DNA of 5,261 nucleotides from Chlamydiota bacterium (lineage in GTDB: Bacteria; Chlamydiota; Chlamydiia; Chlamydiales; Criblamydiaceae). Below, piece after piece: positions 1 through 5,174 of this stretch. Each line of letters begins with the position of its first letter. Within the stretch, counting starts at the first letter, position 1. The position numbers were made by a program, and so were the translations under genes. The notes below the pieces were generated by a model. That model was not told the origin of the DNA. It made no database searches and saw only the letters and a program-made list of their open reading frames with translations. Location of the stretch: contig JAJFMC010000348.1 of assembly GCA_021772365.1 (NCBI GenBank), positions 1 to 5,261 of the forward strand. The letters are read 5' to 3'.

Positions 1-330
1 GCGTTGAATCCTGTCATATGAAATTACCTGTGGTTATATTTTTCTTGGCGCTACTTATCTAAAGAGTTTACGAAAAGAAAATTCTATGGGAATAGTAAAT
101 TTTTTAGCATCAACTATTTAAAATTTTAGCGGGAATTACTGGAAGATGATGTAGTAAATGTATTTAATCGTTCAGTTTACAGCTTGCCAATTCTTGAAAA
201 ATAACGGTTGTAATAATCGGTATCCGAATATTAAGTGTCCGTAATTACCTTATTTTCAATGTTATCGATCTTGTGTATTTACGAATCTACATTTAAAAAT
301 TATGAGGCTGTCGCCAAAGACTTTCTCTCA
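1..330. other. AT-rich intergenic stretch, no supported gene
   Basis: No reading frame here has convincing start signals or recognisable protein similarity. Two short open stretches were seen. One begins at 18 and encodes MKLPVVIFFLALLI before a stop, which resembles the start of a signal peptide but leads nowhere. The other runs from 130 to 204 and ends in a TAA, with no start codon at its head. They could be remnants of a decayed gene, but neither can be assigned. Base composition is very AT-rich: 14 of 60 bases are G or C in 241-300. Confidence 0.6.
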
Positions 331-331
331 T
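302..331 (-). terminator. Weak candidate terminator after the hydrolase gene
   Basis: Read on the minus strand, ATGAG (327-331) can pair with CTCAT (302-306), and a GTC/GAC pair lies inside it. The stem is followed by AATTTTTAAA. It overlaps the stop codon of the upstream hydrolase and has an internal mismatch of several bases, so it is only a weak intrinsic-terminator candidate. No better candidate lies below it. Confidence 0.2.
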
Positions 332-1164
332 TATATCTCTGTCTTTTGAAATTTATTGTGTATACAAGTGCTCAATGAGTGTAAAAAAGTTTGGACGACG
401 GCCGAAAATTGCTCGGGCTGGTCATAGGGGATCCCATGACCAGCTTCCTTGACCTGTACCACCTCCAAGAGTTGATTGAGCCCATCCAGTTCTGCGGCCA
501 TTTCAAGAGTGACTACAGAGCCAACATCACCGACAACTAGGAGGGTCGGAATGTCGAGAGTGTTTATCAGCTGCATGTAGTCGGGGTTCGGTGGTGTTAA
601 AATTTCGAAGGCACGAATGCTAGTTTCAAATCTTGCTTGCACGAATAGTTCGTTGATTTCGCTTGAACGATGGCAATGCCGGTTCTTCATATCCGTCAAA
701 AGATCCTCCTTTGACCCGTTTAGAATTCGGCGATGCCTATCAACGACGTCACTCTCAAGAACTTCAAGCTGACGTTCAGGCGTCAGGAAGGTTGGATCGG
801 CCAAGATAAGCCCTCGCAGTCGCTTGGGATTCTGACTTGCGACCATAGCCGCCGTCATGCCCCCCATTGAATGGCCAAGCACTACAGGGGTAGTGAGCCC
901 AAGCGCCTCCATAAGGCTCATGACGTCGGCGGCGAGGTTGTCATAGCAATAGCCATGATCAGGAGCGCCGGAGTTTCCATGGCCCCGAGCATCCGGCATG
1001 ATCACGTCATAATCCTTCTCCAGGATACGCGCCAAAGGAGTCCAGCATGCTCCATTTAACATTAGTCCGTGCAGTAGAACAACAGAGGGTTTGTCGCCGC
1101 CTGTTCGAAGATAATGTACGTCAATCCCATTTACTTCACAGGTTCCTGTTGTCCAGTCAGCCAT
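331..1164 (-). CDS. Alpha/beta hydrolase, cytosolic, G+C-rich island
   Basis: This 277-residue protein has the layout of the alpha/beta hydrolase fold (Abhydrolase_1 type; esterases, C-C hydrolases, enol-lactonases). Visible in order are the oxyanion-hole HG at residues 32-33 (LLHGLMLNG), DARGHGNS at 58-65, the nucleophile elbow GHSMGG with Ser99, a cap region around 125-195, and the catalytic His243 in AGHG. The usual acid site after strand 7 reads GDVGSVV (212-218): the Asp normally expected at 215 is Gly, so Asp213 or Asp123 (LILADP, after strand 6) may serve instead. There is no signal peptide, so it is probably cytosolic. I chose the ATG at 1162-1164, because a TTG three codons upstream is the only extension and neither start has a clear ribosome site. 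G+C is high (35 of 60 in 961-1020) compared with about 19 of 60 in the lipase at 4021-4080, which suggests horizontal acquisition. The substrate cannot be inferred. Confidence 0.9.
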   Translation of the reverse strand: MADWTTGTCEVNGIDVHYLRTGGDKPSVVLLHGLMLNGACWTPLARILEKDYDVIMPDARGHGNSGAPDHGYCYDNLAADVMSLMEALGLTTPVVLGHSMGGMTAAMVASQNPKRLRGLILADPTFLTPERQLEVLESDVVDRHRRILNGSKEDLLTDMKNRHCHRSSEINELFVQARFETSIRAFEILTPPNPDYMQLINTLDIPTLLVVGDVGSVVTLEMAAELDGLNQLLEVVQVKEAGHGIPYDQPEQFSAVVQTFLHSLSTCIHNKFQKTEI

Positions 1165-1196
1165 TGCTACCAATATAGAAAGATTTAAAAAATATA

Positions 1197-1364
1197 TTTA
1201 AGAGGGAATTGCAAAAATATTTGGGCTGTTTTCTAGGCCTTTTTCCGCCTCGCTTCTGGCTCGTTCTTGCAAACAACGCATGGTTGGCTGCGAACTCCGT
1301 TCCTTGCGATCCAAAAAAAATCTCTAGAAAACAGCTTCAACTCTTTTTGCAATTCCCTCCTAAA
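1197..1364. repeat. 168-bp long-armed inverted repeat element (element 1)
   Basis: The left arm (1197-1236) and right arm (1324-1364) are inverted copies. The outer blocks pair as GAGGGAATTGCAAAAA with TTTTTGCAATTCCCTC, and the inner blocks as GCTGTTTTCTAG with CTAGAAAACAGC. They are separated by 7-8 unpaired bases on each side, and the outermost TTTA/TAAA also match. The 87-base centre is G+C-richer and has its own hairpin (1263-1295: GTTC..CAAC with GTTG..GAAC). It encodes no protein; a 61-codon open frame across it is chance. It sits 32 bp upstream of the hydrolase start. It could be a miniature non-autonomous mobile element or a structured RNA; no transposase is nearby. Confidence 0.8.
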
Positions 1365-1623
1365 ACTGTGATTCCCCACCACGTTCCAGAGTAATTTATT
1401 TTCTGGTAGGGGTTACGTATCTTAATATAATATAGAGCCTCTTTTTAAGCTTGCTGATTTGGCATTATATTTGGTGTTTTTTTAGGGCACCAAGCATTAA
1501 AATGATTTTTTAGAACCCCTAATCTATAGTTAGGATCTCCTAACTTCTGCCAATTATTGCGGATTAGGGACTGAAACTTGCATAAATAGAAGATAAAGCA
1601 GGCTGCACGATGAAGTTTAAAAA
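1365..1623. other. Non-coding stretch with several small stem-loops
   Basis: There is no gene here. Three separate inverted repeats occur. At 1374-1412, CCCC and CCAGA pair with TCTGG and GGGG. At 1471-1493, TTGGTG pairs with CACCAA around an 11-base loop containing seven T. At 1517-1569 there is a nested palindrome, described separately. None has the stem-plus-T-run form of a good terminator in a direction that would serve a neighbouring gene. Confidence 0.5.
1517..1569. repeat. Nested palindrome
   Basis: An outer 8-bp inverted pair, CCCTAATC (1517-1524) with GATTAGGG (1562-1569), encloses a second perfect 7-bp stem with a 2-base loop, GTTAGGA-TC-TCCTAAC (1529-1544). Both stems contain the word TTAGG or its complement, so alternative pairings are possible. 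It lies about 55 bp beyond the stop codon of the GxxExxY remnant and has no T-run after it. Its role is unknown. Confidence 0.5.
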
Positions 1624-1875
1624 TTATTTATCATGATAAGCAGGATCGCCTATGACGGCAGGATAATAATTTGGGCGGTAAAGACGCTTGTATTGAATTT
1701 TCCTTTTGCCAAAATGGATCAACAAGCTTACCTTTTTACCACTTGCTTTGAGATAATTGATCAATTGAGCAGAATGTTCAGGAGCTAACTCTTCACAACA
1801 TTCCACCTCTAGAGTTACGCTATCATTAACAATGATGTCAGCACGATAAAAAATTTGAACTTTAATTCTGACTCT
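1624..1875 (-). pseudogene. GxxExxY family protein, C-terminal remnant
   Basis: The open frame encodes 83 residues that match the C-terminal part of GxxExxY proteins (PD-(D/E)xK nuclease-like fold, usually about 125-135 residues). Recognisable blocks are FYRADIIV (residues 9-16), LEVECCEELAPEH (22-34), AQLINYLKASGKKVSLLIHF (36-55) and GKRKIQYKRL after that. The N-terminal third, including the GxxExxY motif, is missing. Going upstream, the frame hits TAG at 1876-1878, which lies inside the arm of the 70-bp hairpin at 1873-1942, and nothing resembling the missing part occurs beyond the hairpin before the next gene. In intact members the second block reads roughly VELKAVEEL; here the Lys position is Glu (E23-V-E25), so the nuclease-type ExK is also lost. 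A GTG at 1806 could start a 60-residue product, but it falls within the conserved core. I read this as a truncated, inactive gene. Confidence 0.8.
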
Positions 1876-1942
1876 CTATGTACTCTGCGTTTTCTGTGGT
1901 AAAAAATTGGTTTTACCACAGAAAACGCAGAGTACATGGAGA
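1873..1942. repeat. 70-bp near-perfect hairpin repeat
   Basis: Arms 1873-1904 and 1911-1942 are inverted copies, 31 of 32 positions matching, around the 6-base loop AATTGG. The arm contains the words CCACAGAAAACGCAGAGTA and its complement. These resemble the widespread CCACAGAG..ACAGAG class of short repeats that I know from intergenic regions of many bacterial genomes. Seven T follow the right arm (1943-1949), so it could end plus-strand transcription, but no gene reads into it from that side. Its left arm supplies the stop codon that truncates the GxxExxY remnant. Confidence 0.85.
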
Positions 1943-2010
1943 TTTTTTTGAGTGCAATACTTTGCCAATACCCTATTCAGGGGTGTATAAAGTACAGCAA
2001 AAATTACAGA

Positions 2011-2283
2011 TTAGTTACGACGATCATCACGACGTTCTTGTCGATCACCTCTTCTCTCTTGCCGGTCATCACGACGCTCTTGTCTTCTTTCGGATCCAAG
2101 TATCGCTACGCGTCCATCTCTTCTATCATCCCGACGCTCACCCCCGTCATCACGACGCTCTTGTCGTCGTTCTGATCCGTCTGTGGCTACGGTGTCGCGT
2201 GTAGAATAATCATAATTTGCGATAACTGGTATTGATGGTGCTAACATTAATGCTGCTAGACTTGTATAGATGATTTTTCTCAT
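2011..2283 (-). CDS. Small exported Arg/Asp/Glu-repeat protein
   Basis: The 90-residue product starts with a clear Sec signal peptide: MRKII, then a hydrophobic stretch to about residue 21, with probable cleavage after VIA at residue 22. The mature part, about 68 residues, has a short NYDYSTRDTVATD lead and then a low-complexity chain of ERRQERRDD, GGERRDDRRD and DRQERRGD units to the end. GSERRQERRDD occurs twice, at residues 36-46 and 63-73. The chain is strongly charged, has no cysteine or hydrophobic core, and is likely disordered in the periplasm or outside the cell. I know of similar small RRDD-rich exported proteins in proteobacteria but no assigned function; polyanion, metal or surface binding is speculation. 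An upstream ORF extension of 22 codons is rejected because a strong ribosome site lies directly before this ATG. It is a single gene on its own. Confidence 0.8.
   Translation of the reverse strand: MRKIIYTSLAALMLAPSIPVIANYDYSTRDTVATDGSERRQERRDDGGERRDDRRDGRVAILGSERRQERRDDRQERRGDRQERRDDRRN
2065..2178. repeat. Direct repeats inside the charged-repeat gene
   Basis: Two 33-base copies, 2065-2097 and 2146-2178, match at 30 of 33 positions and lie 81 bases apart. They share the word GTCATCACGACGCTCTTGTC (plus strand) and both encode GSERRQERRDD on the minus strand. Shorter, weaker copies of ATCACGACG..CTTGTC occur down to 2044. The pattern suggests growth by slippage or unequal recombination, so copy number may vary between strains. 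Confidence 0.8.
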
Positions 2284-2294
2284 TACCCCTCCTT
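2284..2294 (-). promoter_or_regulatory. Ribosome binding site that fixes the RRDD-protein start
   Basis: On the minus strand, AAGGAGG (2294-2288) is followed by GGTA and then the ATG at 2283. This strong match directly before a signal-peptide start rules out the longer frame beginning at 2349, which has no comparable site. Confidence 0.8.
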
Positions 2295-2820
2295 GGTTAC
2301 AATGAGAACTTACCCCCAAAGCAAGCATGTGCAAAAAATGATGTGTCACTTTGTATCAAATCTTCAGTTTGTTTTGGTGCAGTAATGGAAACTGCTGGAG
2401 TGACGTGCATTTGCAAAGGTCAAAAGAATCCTAGTTTTGCAATTGCTTACGTAAGTGGGGTTATAACTTTATTATATAATATTATTTTTAAAGCACAACT
2501 CTTCGTGATCATTTACTACATATCCCAAAAAAAGCATAAGCACCAGAAAATTAACAGGTTTTGTGGCGGTGTGGGGGTTAAAGACTCTAAACCTATAGAA
2601 TATGTCTAAAGATGTAATTATAAAAATAGTTGTTTAAATATAATTAATTGTTTGTGTGTCTTCATTAACTGTAGCTTAATGTTAAAGTGTCTTATGTTTG
2701 AGTTAAAAAAGTATTAACGGAATTGTTGTGAAATTTATTTAATTTTAATTACATGTTTCTTATAATAAAAAATATAGGTTCTTTAGTTGTACAAGTTATA
2801 GCTGGGTCCGTTGATAATAT
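2295..2820. other. AT-rich intergenic region between divergent genes
   Basis: The RRDD gene (minus) and the PEP-CTERM gene (plus) diverge from here. Apart from the start signals listed separately I see no gene. An 88-codon frame at 2343-2609 begins with GTG and lacks a ribosome site, domains or biased composition, so it is treated as chance. A 5-bp stem GCAGT/ACTGC at about 2380-2396 is too small to weigh. I found no convincing minus-strand promoter for the RRDD gene. Confidence 0.5.
2761..2766 (+). promoter_or_regulatory. Candidate -10 box for the PEP-CTERM gene
   Basis: TATAAT is an exact match to the sigma-70 -10 consensus. The position 17 bp upstream (2738-2743, TTTAAT) is a poor -35. 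Transcription would begin near 2773 and leave a leader of about 60 bases before the GTG start at 2834. The surroundings are very AT-rich, so a chance match is possible. Confidence 0.35.
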
Positions 2821-2827
2821 AAGGAGG
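2821..2827 (+). promoter_or_regulatory. Ribosome binding site that fixes a GTG start
   Basis: AAGGAGG is followed by a 6-base spacer and GTG at 2834-2836. It lies inside a longer open frame that begins with ATG at 2753. The ATG has no ribosome site, and the 27 codons between them would place extra residues before the signal peptide, so the GTG is preferred. Confidence 0.8.
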
Positions 2828-2833
2828 TTAGAA

Positions 2834-3535
2834 GTGGGTATTAAATATGTGTTATTTAGCGTAATATCAGTCGTATATATGCTTTTTACAGTGAATGCTC
2901 AGGCTGTTACAATAACAGGGGATGGTATACAGATATTCCCTCCTCCGCCAGCTTCCCTACTGCCGGGTATGGCAGAAAATGAGAAGCTTCAAATATTTTT
3001 TGAAGGCACTAAATCTACTGCCGGATCTGATGTCGATGTAGTTGTTTCCGGGCTTCTCCCAGGACCATATGTAATCGATACACCAGCAAGTCGAGTCAAA
3101 GGAGTGCTTACAGGTAAGTTTAATTCGTGGTACATTCACTTTGATGGACCGGGTACAGGACTGTCAACAGTTTCAGACGTTATTTTTACATTTGATAATC
3201 CAATTGCCGGGCTTATTTTTTCTGACGACAAGCCTGTGTGGCTTGGTGATAATTATTTAGGAGACTCAGAACCTACATTTGGATTAGCGGGCGTTACCTA
3301 TCCCGCATCACTCAATGGTCCTAATTTTGACTTGTTGAATCCTAATGGCGATGAAGTTACTGTTTTGGCAGACCGTACAAAACTACTGATCAATCATTTT
3401 GCAACAACATCGGGAGTGGACGAAATGAGGGTTTTAGTTTTCACTCCTGAACCCGATACTTATATGCTTTTAGGTGGAGTTCTTGTTATTACGTTAATTG
3501 CTTACCATAGAAGAAAACGTAAAGCGAAGATGTAA
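2834..3535 (+). CDS. Exported PEP-CTERM sorting-domain protein
   Basis: The product is 233 residues from the GTG start. Residues 1-24 form a Sec signal peptide ending in VNAQA, with cleavage predicted just after it. Residues 25-200 are a beta-rich, Gly/Asp/Asn-rich extracytoplasmic body, with VKGVLTGKFNSWYIHFDGPG and VSDVIFTFDNPIAGLIF as its most ordered parts; it has no catalytic motif and no cysteine. The C terminus has the three-part PEP-CTERM signal: PEP at 205-207, a hydrophobic helix at about 212-224, and the basic tail HRRKRKAKM. In this class, exosortase (EpsH/XrtA type) is known to recognise the tail and process the protein, often in bacteria that make exopolysaccharide. No exosortase lies in this window, so it must be elsewhere, or the tail may simply act as a membrane anchor. 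The body resembles PEP-CTERM proteins of unknown function that I have seen, so I assign no specific role. The gene stands alone, with a convergent neighbour 55 bp downstream. Confidence 0.85.
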   Translation: MGIKYVLFSVISVVYMLFTVNAQAVTITGDGIQIFPPPPASLLPGMAENEKLQIFFEGTKSTAGSDVDVVVSGLLPGPYVIDTPASRVKGVLTGKFNSWYIHFDGPGTGLSTVSDVIFTFDNPIAGLIFSDDKPVWLGDNYLGDSEPTFGLAGVTYPASLNGPNFDLLNPNGDEVTVLADRTKLLINHFATTSGVDEMRVLVFTPEPDTYMLLGGVLVITLIAYHRRKRKAKM

Positions 3536-3550
3536 ATCTTTAACTTGTTT

Positions 3551-3585
3551 GAGTTCACTTCGGTATAATAAGTTTTGAAGTACTC
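3551..3585. terminator. Candidate hairpin between convergent genes
   Basis: GAGTTCACTTC (3551-3561) can pair with GAAGTACTC (3577-3585): nine pairs with a 2-base bulge and a 15-base loop. It lies in the 55-bp gap between the stops of the PEP-CTERM gene and the lipase, where a shared terminator would be expected. Neither side has a T-run, so efficient intrinsic termination is doubtful. Confidence 0.3.
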
Positions 3586-3590
3586 CTTGC

Positions 3591-4790
3591 TTACAATCGA
3601 TCGTTTTTTGAGTGAATACTATCAAAATACTCTCTAGCCTTTACCATGCACGAAGCTCTACCTGTCATATGGCCAAGGTGCTCTCCTACATCAACATATT
3701 CAACATTTCCTCCTATTGATTTCATATGTTCGAAGGCTTTTGTTGTATTGTTATAGACAACATCGATATCACCTGCAGCTGCAATGAACAACGTAGGGGC
3801 TTTGGGTGCCCAGTCATAGCGATCATTTTCCGTTAAGCGCTTATAAAAAGTTCCTTCTGTGTTTCTCATATTTTTTGCTATAAACTCTTCTTTAAGAAGA
3901 TTTTTGGGATCATTTGGAAGGATTTGTCGAATAATAATCGGTGATTGTGTTCCGTCAAATAATCTAGCTGCTAAGCTGTCATACGGGGGCATAAATACAT
4001 CTGATAATTTGTCGAAGACATCTCCATATATATAGTTGTAAGCGAGAATAATATAGGTTAGATACATTGTCGTTCCCTTAGCAGGAGTATCTAAGCACCC
4101 ATTCATTGTGCAACCACTCAAATCATAAGGACCTCCCATTGGAGCACTTGCTGCAACTTGAACTTCATCGGAGAAATCAGATTCTATGTAGTGATGCGTT
4201 GCAAGTGCTGAAAGTCCACCTTCAGAGTACCCTGTTAAATAGATCTTTTCCTCTAATGGGTAGTCAATCTTTTTTGACAGTTGCTTTGCTGCTCTCAGCG
4301 TATCCAACCCCGTTGTAGCCAATGATTCTGAATGGCAATAGGGGTGTAGGAGGTCAATAGAATCTCCAAGTCCGATGTAATCACTTGCTGCAACAGCATA
4401 GCCTCCCGAAGCAAAAGCTGTAATTGCATGCTTCACTTGGTAGGTTAAATTGGAAGGGACAGCTTTCCGGTCCGTCATGGTACCATGGCTGTAAACAATC
4501 ATTGGAGATGGTGTTGTATGATCTGCCCGTATCGGTAGTGCGACAATTCCCGTTACTTTTGTTTCCGCACGGTGTGGGGAAGGAGTTAAATAGGTGATTT
4601 TATAGAGATCTACATCATACTTTGCAGGGGGGAGATTTGACATGTCGTACTGATGCATCGTATGTGTAATCTCTTGTTTTTTCAACGTGCCTATTTTCTT
4701 ATACTGGATGAGGTTGGAAGCGTTTATATCCGTATTGATTGCGCTTAGTGCGAAAGTAAAAATGAGTACAAGGGATGTTCTAAAGTTCAT
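3591..4790 (-). CDS. Secreted lipase/esterase-type alpha/beta hydrolase
   Basis: The 399-residue product starts with a signal peptide (MNFRTS, hydrophobic core to about residue 18, likely cleavage near INAS at 22-25), so it is exported. The hydrolase core follows: oxyanion-hole SHG at 101-103, SDYIGLGDS at 136-144, HPYCHSES at 149-156, the nucleophile motif GYSEGG with Ser189, an acid in GDIDVV (most likely Asp343) and the catalytic His374 in LGHMTG. The triad is therefore complete. The order and spacing fit the secretory lipase / prolyl-oligopeptidase-like group, in which DYxGLG and the late GDxD strand are typical; acyl esters or lipids are the likely substrates, though I cannot tell which. 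Cys227 and Cys232 could form a small disulfide loop in the exported protein. A cap-like insertion covers about 225-320. The ATG at 4790 is preceded by AAGGAGC at good spacing. The gene has its own promoter candidate and no operon partner. Composition matches the host-like AT-rich background. Confidence 0.85.
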   Translation of the reverse strand: MNFRTSLVLIFTFALSAINTDINASNLIQYKKIGTLKKQEITHTMHQYDMSNLPPAKYDVDLYKITYLTPSPHRAETKVTGIVALPIRADHTTPSPMIVYSHGTMTDRKAVPSNLTYQVKHAITAFASGGYAVAASDYIGLGDSIDLLHPYCHSESLATTGLDTLRAAKQLSKKIDYPLEEKIYLTGYSEGGLSALATHHYIESDFSDEVQVAASAPMGGPYDLSGCTMNGCLDTPAKGTTMYLTYIILAYNYIYGDVFDKLSDVFMPPYDSLAARLFDGTQSPIIIRQILPNDPKNLLKEEFIAKNMRNTEGTFYKRLTENDRYDWAPKAPTLFIAAAGDIDVVYNNTTKAFEHMKSIGGNVEYVDVGEHLGHMTGRASCMVKAREYFDSIHSKNDRL

Positions 4791-4830
4791 TGAAAGCTCC
4801 TTATAATGTCATGTAAAATAAAACTATTCT

Positions 4831-4859
4831 TATATATAATAATGTTCGTTCAAAGGCAA
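4831..4859 (-). promoter_or_regulatory. Candidate sigma-70 promoter for the secreted hydrolase
   Basis: On the minus strand, TTGCCT (4859-4854) and TATATA (4836-4831) are separated by exactly 17 bases. Transcription would start about 30-35 bases before the ATG at 4790, with the ribosome site AAGGAGC (4802-4796) inside the leader. The -35 matches the consensus at 3-4 positions and the -10 at 4. The AT-rich setting makes partial chance matches likely. Confidence 0.4.
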
Positions 4860-4961
4860 TAAAATTAACAGTCTCTTCAGTTGCTCCAGTGAAAAAAAAC
4901 ATTTCAGCATATATCATGTATATTCATATATTTACGGTTTTTTTTTCGTAATTTTTCAACG
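4860..4961. other. AT-rich spacer before element 2
   Basis: No gene is seen. It contains a run of eight A at about 4893-4900, alternating ATATAT blocks near 4910-4930 and a run of ten T at 4938-4947. These could be curved or easily melted DNA, but nothing specific can be assigned. Confidence 0.4.
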
Positions 4962-5130
4962 CTGAGACCCCGATTGCCACCCCAAACCGCAGCTAAAACT
5001 TCTTTGAGTGCGTCAGATACGACTGTAGCGACGCAGGGAAAGACTCCGTCTTTTCCAAGGAGTTACAGGAAGTAGATGGCTTGCTCAAAAAAGTTTTAGC
5101 TGCGGTTTGGGGTAGCAATCAGGGTCTGAG
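4962..5130. repeat. 169-bp long-armed inverted repeat element (element 2)
   Basis: Arms 4962-5008 and 5084-5130 are inverted copies with 43 of 47 positions matching. The longest unbroken block is ACCCCAAACCGCAGCTAAAA with its complement. The 75-base centre (5009-5083) has two more hairpins: TGCGTC/GACGCA (5009-5014 with 5030-5035) and GGGAAAGAC/GTCTTTTCC (5036-5044 with 5048-5056, one G-T wobble, 3-base loop). A transcript would fold into a long stem capped by two hairpins. The sequence has no long open frame. It is G+C-richer than its surroundings. Candidates are a non-autonomous mobile element, a structured RNA or a genome-specific palindromic repeat; sequence alone does not decide. Confidence 0.85.
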
Positions 5131-5174
5131 TAACGGAGATACTTTTACCCATAAGTGTTACGTTACAGAAATCT

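Noticed and set aside
305..327. GAGGCTGTCGCCAAAGAC resembles the terminal repeat of some insertion sequences
   Set aside because: I found no matching inverted end elsewhere in the window and no transposase fragment, so the likeness cannot be supported.
871..1059. 62-codon plus-strand frame inside the hydrolase gene
   Set aside because: It is antisense to a well-supported hydrolase, with no ribosome site and no recognisable protein.
1209..1394. 61-codon plus-strand frame
   Set aside because: It runs through the palindromic element, and its sequence is explained by the inverted arms; it has no ribosome site.
1555..1578. GGGACTGAAAC resembles the end of some CRISPR repeats
   Set aside because: There is only one copy, with no spacers and no cas genes; half of it is explained by the GATTAGGG palindrome arm.
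1878..2204. Plus-strand frames of 108 and 79 codons opposite the RRDD gene
   Set aside because: Repeats in the minus-strand gene keep the opposite frames open and produce HHDALV- and TTLLSS-type repeats. Both begin within or beside the hairpin repeat without start signals.
2343..2609. 88-codon plus-strand frame
   Set aside because: It starts with GTG without a ribosome site and has a mixed composition, no signal peptide and no domain. It is probably chance in AT-rich DNA.
2957..3139. 60-codon minus-strand frame
   Set aside because: It is antisense to the PEP-CTERM coding region and has no supporting features.
4106..4318. 70-codon plus-strand frame
   Set aside because: It is antisense to the secreted hydrolase, across its catalytic Ser region.
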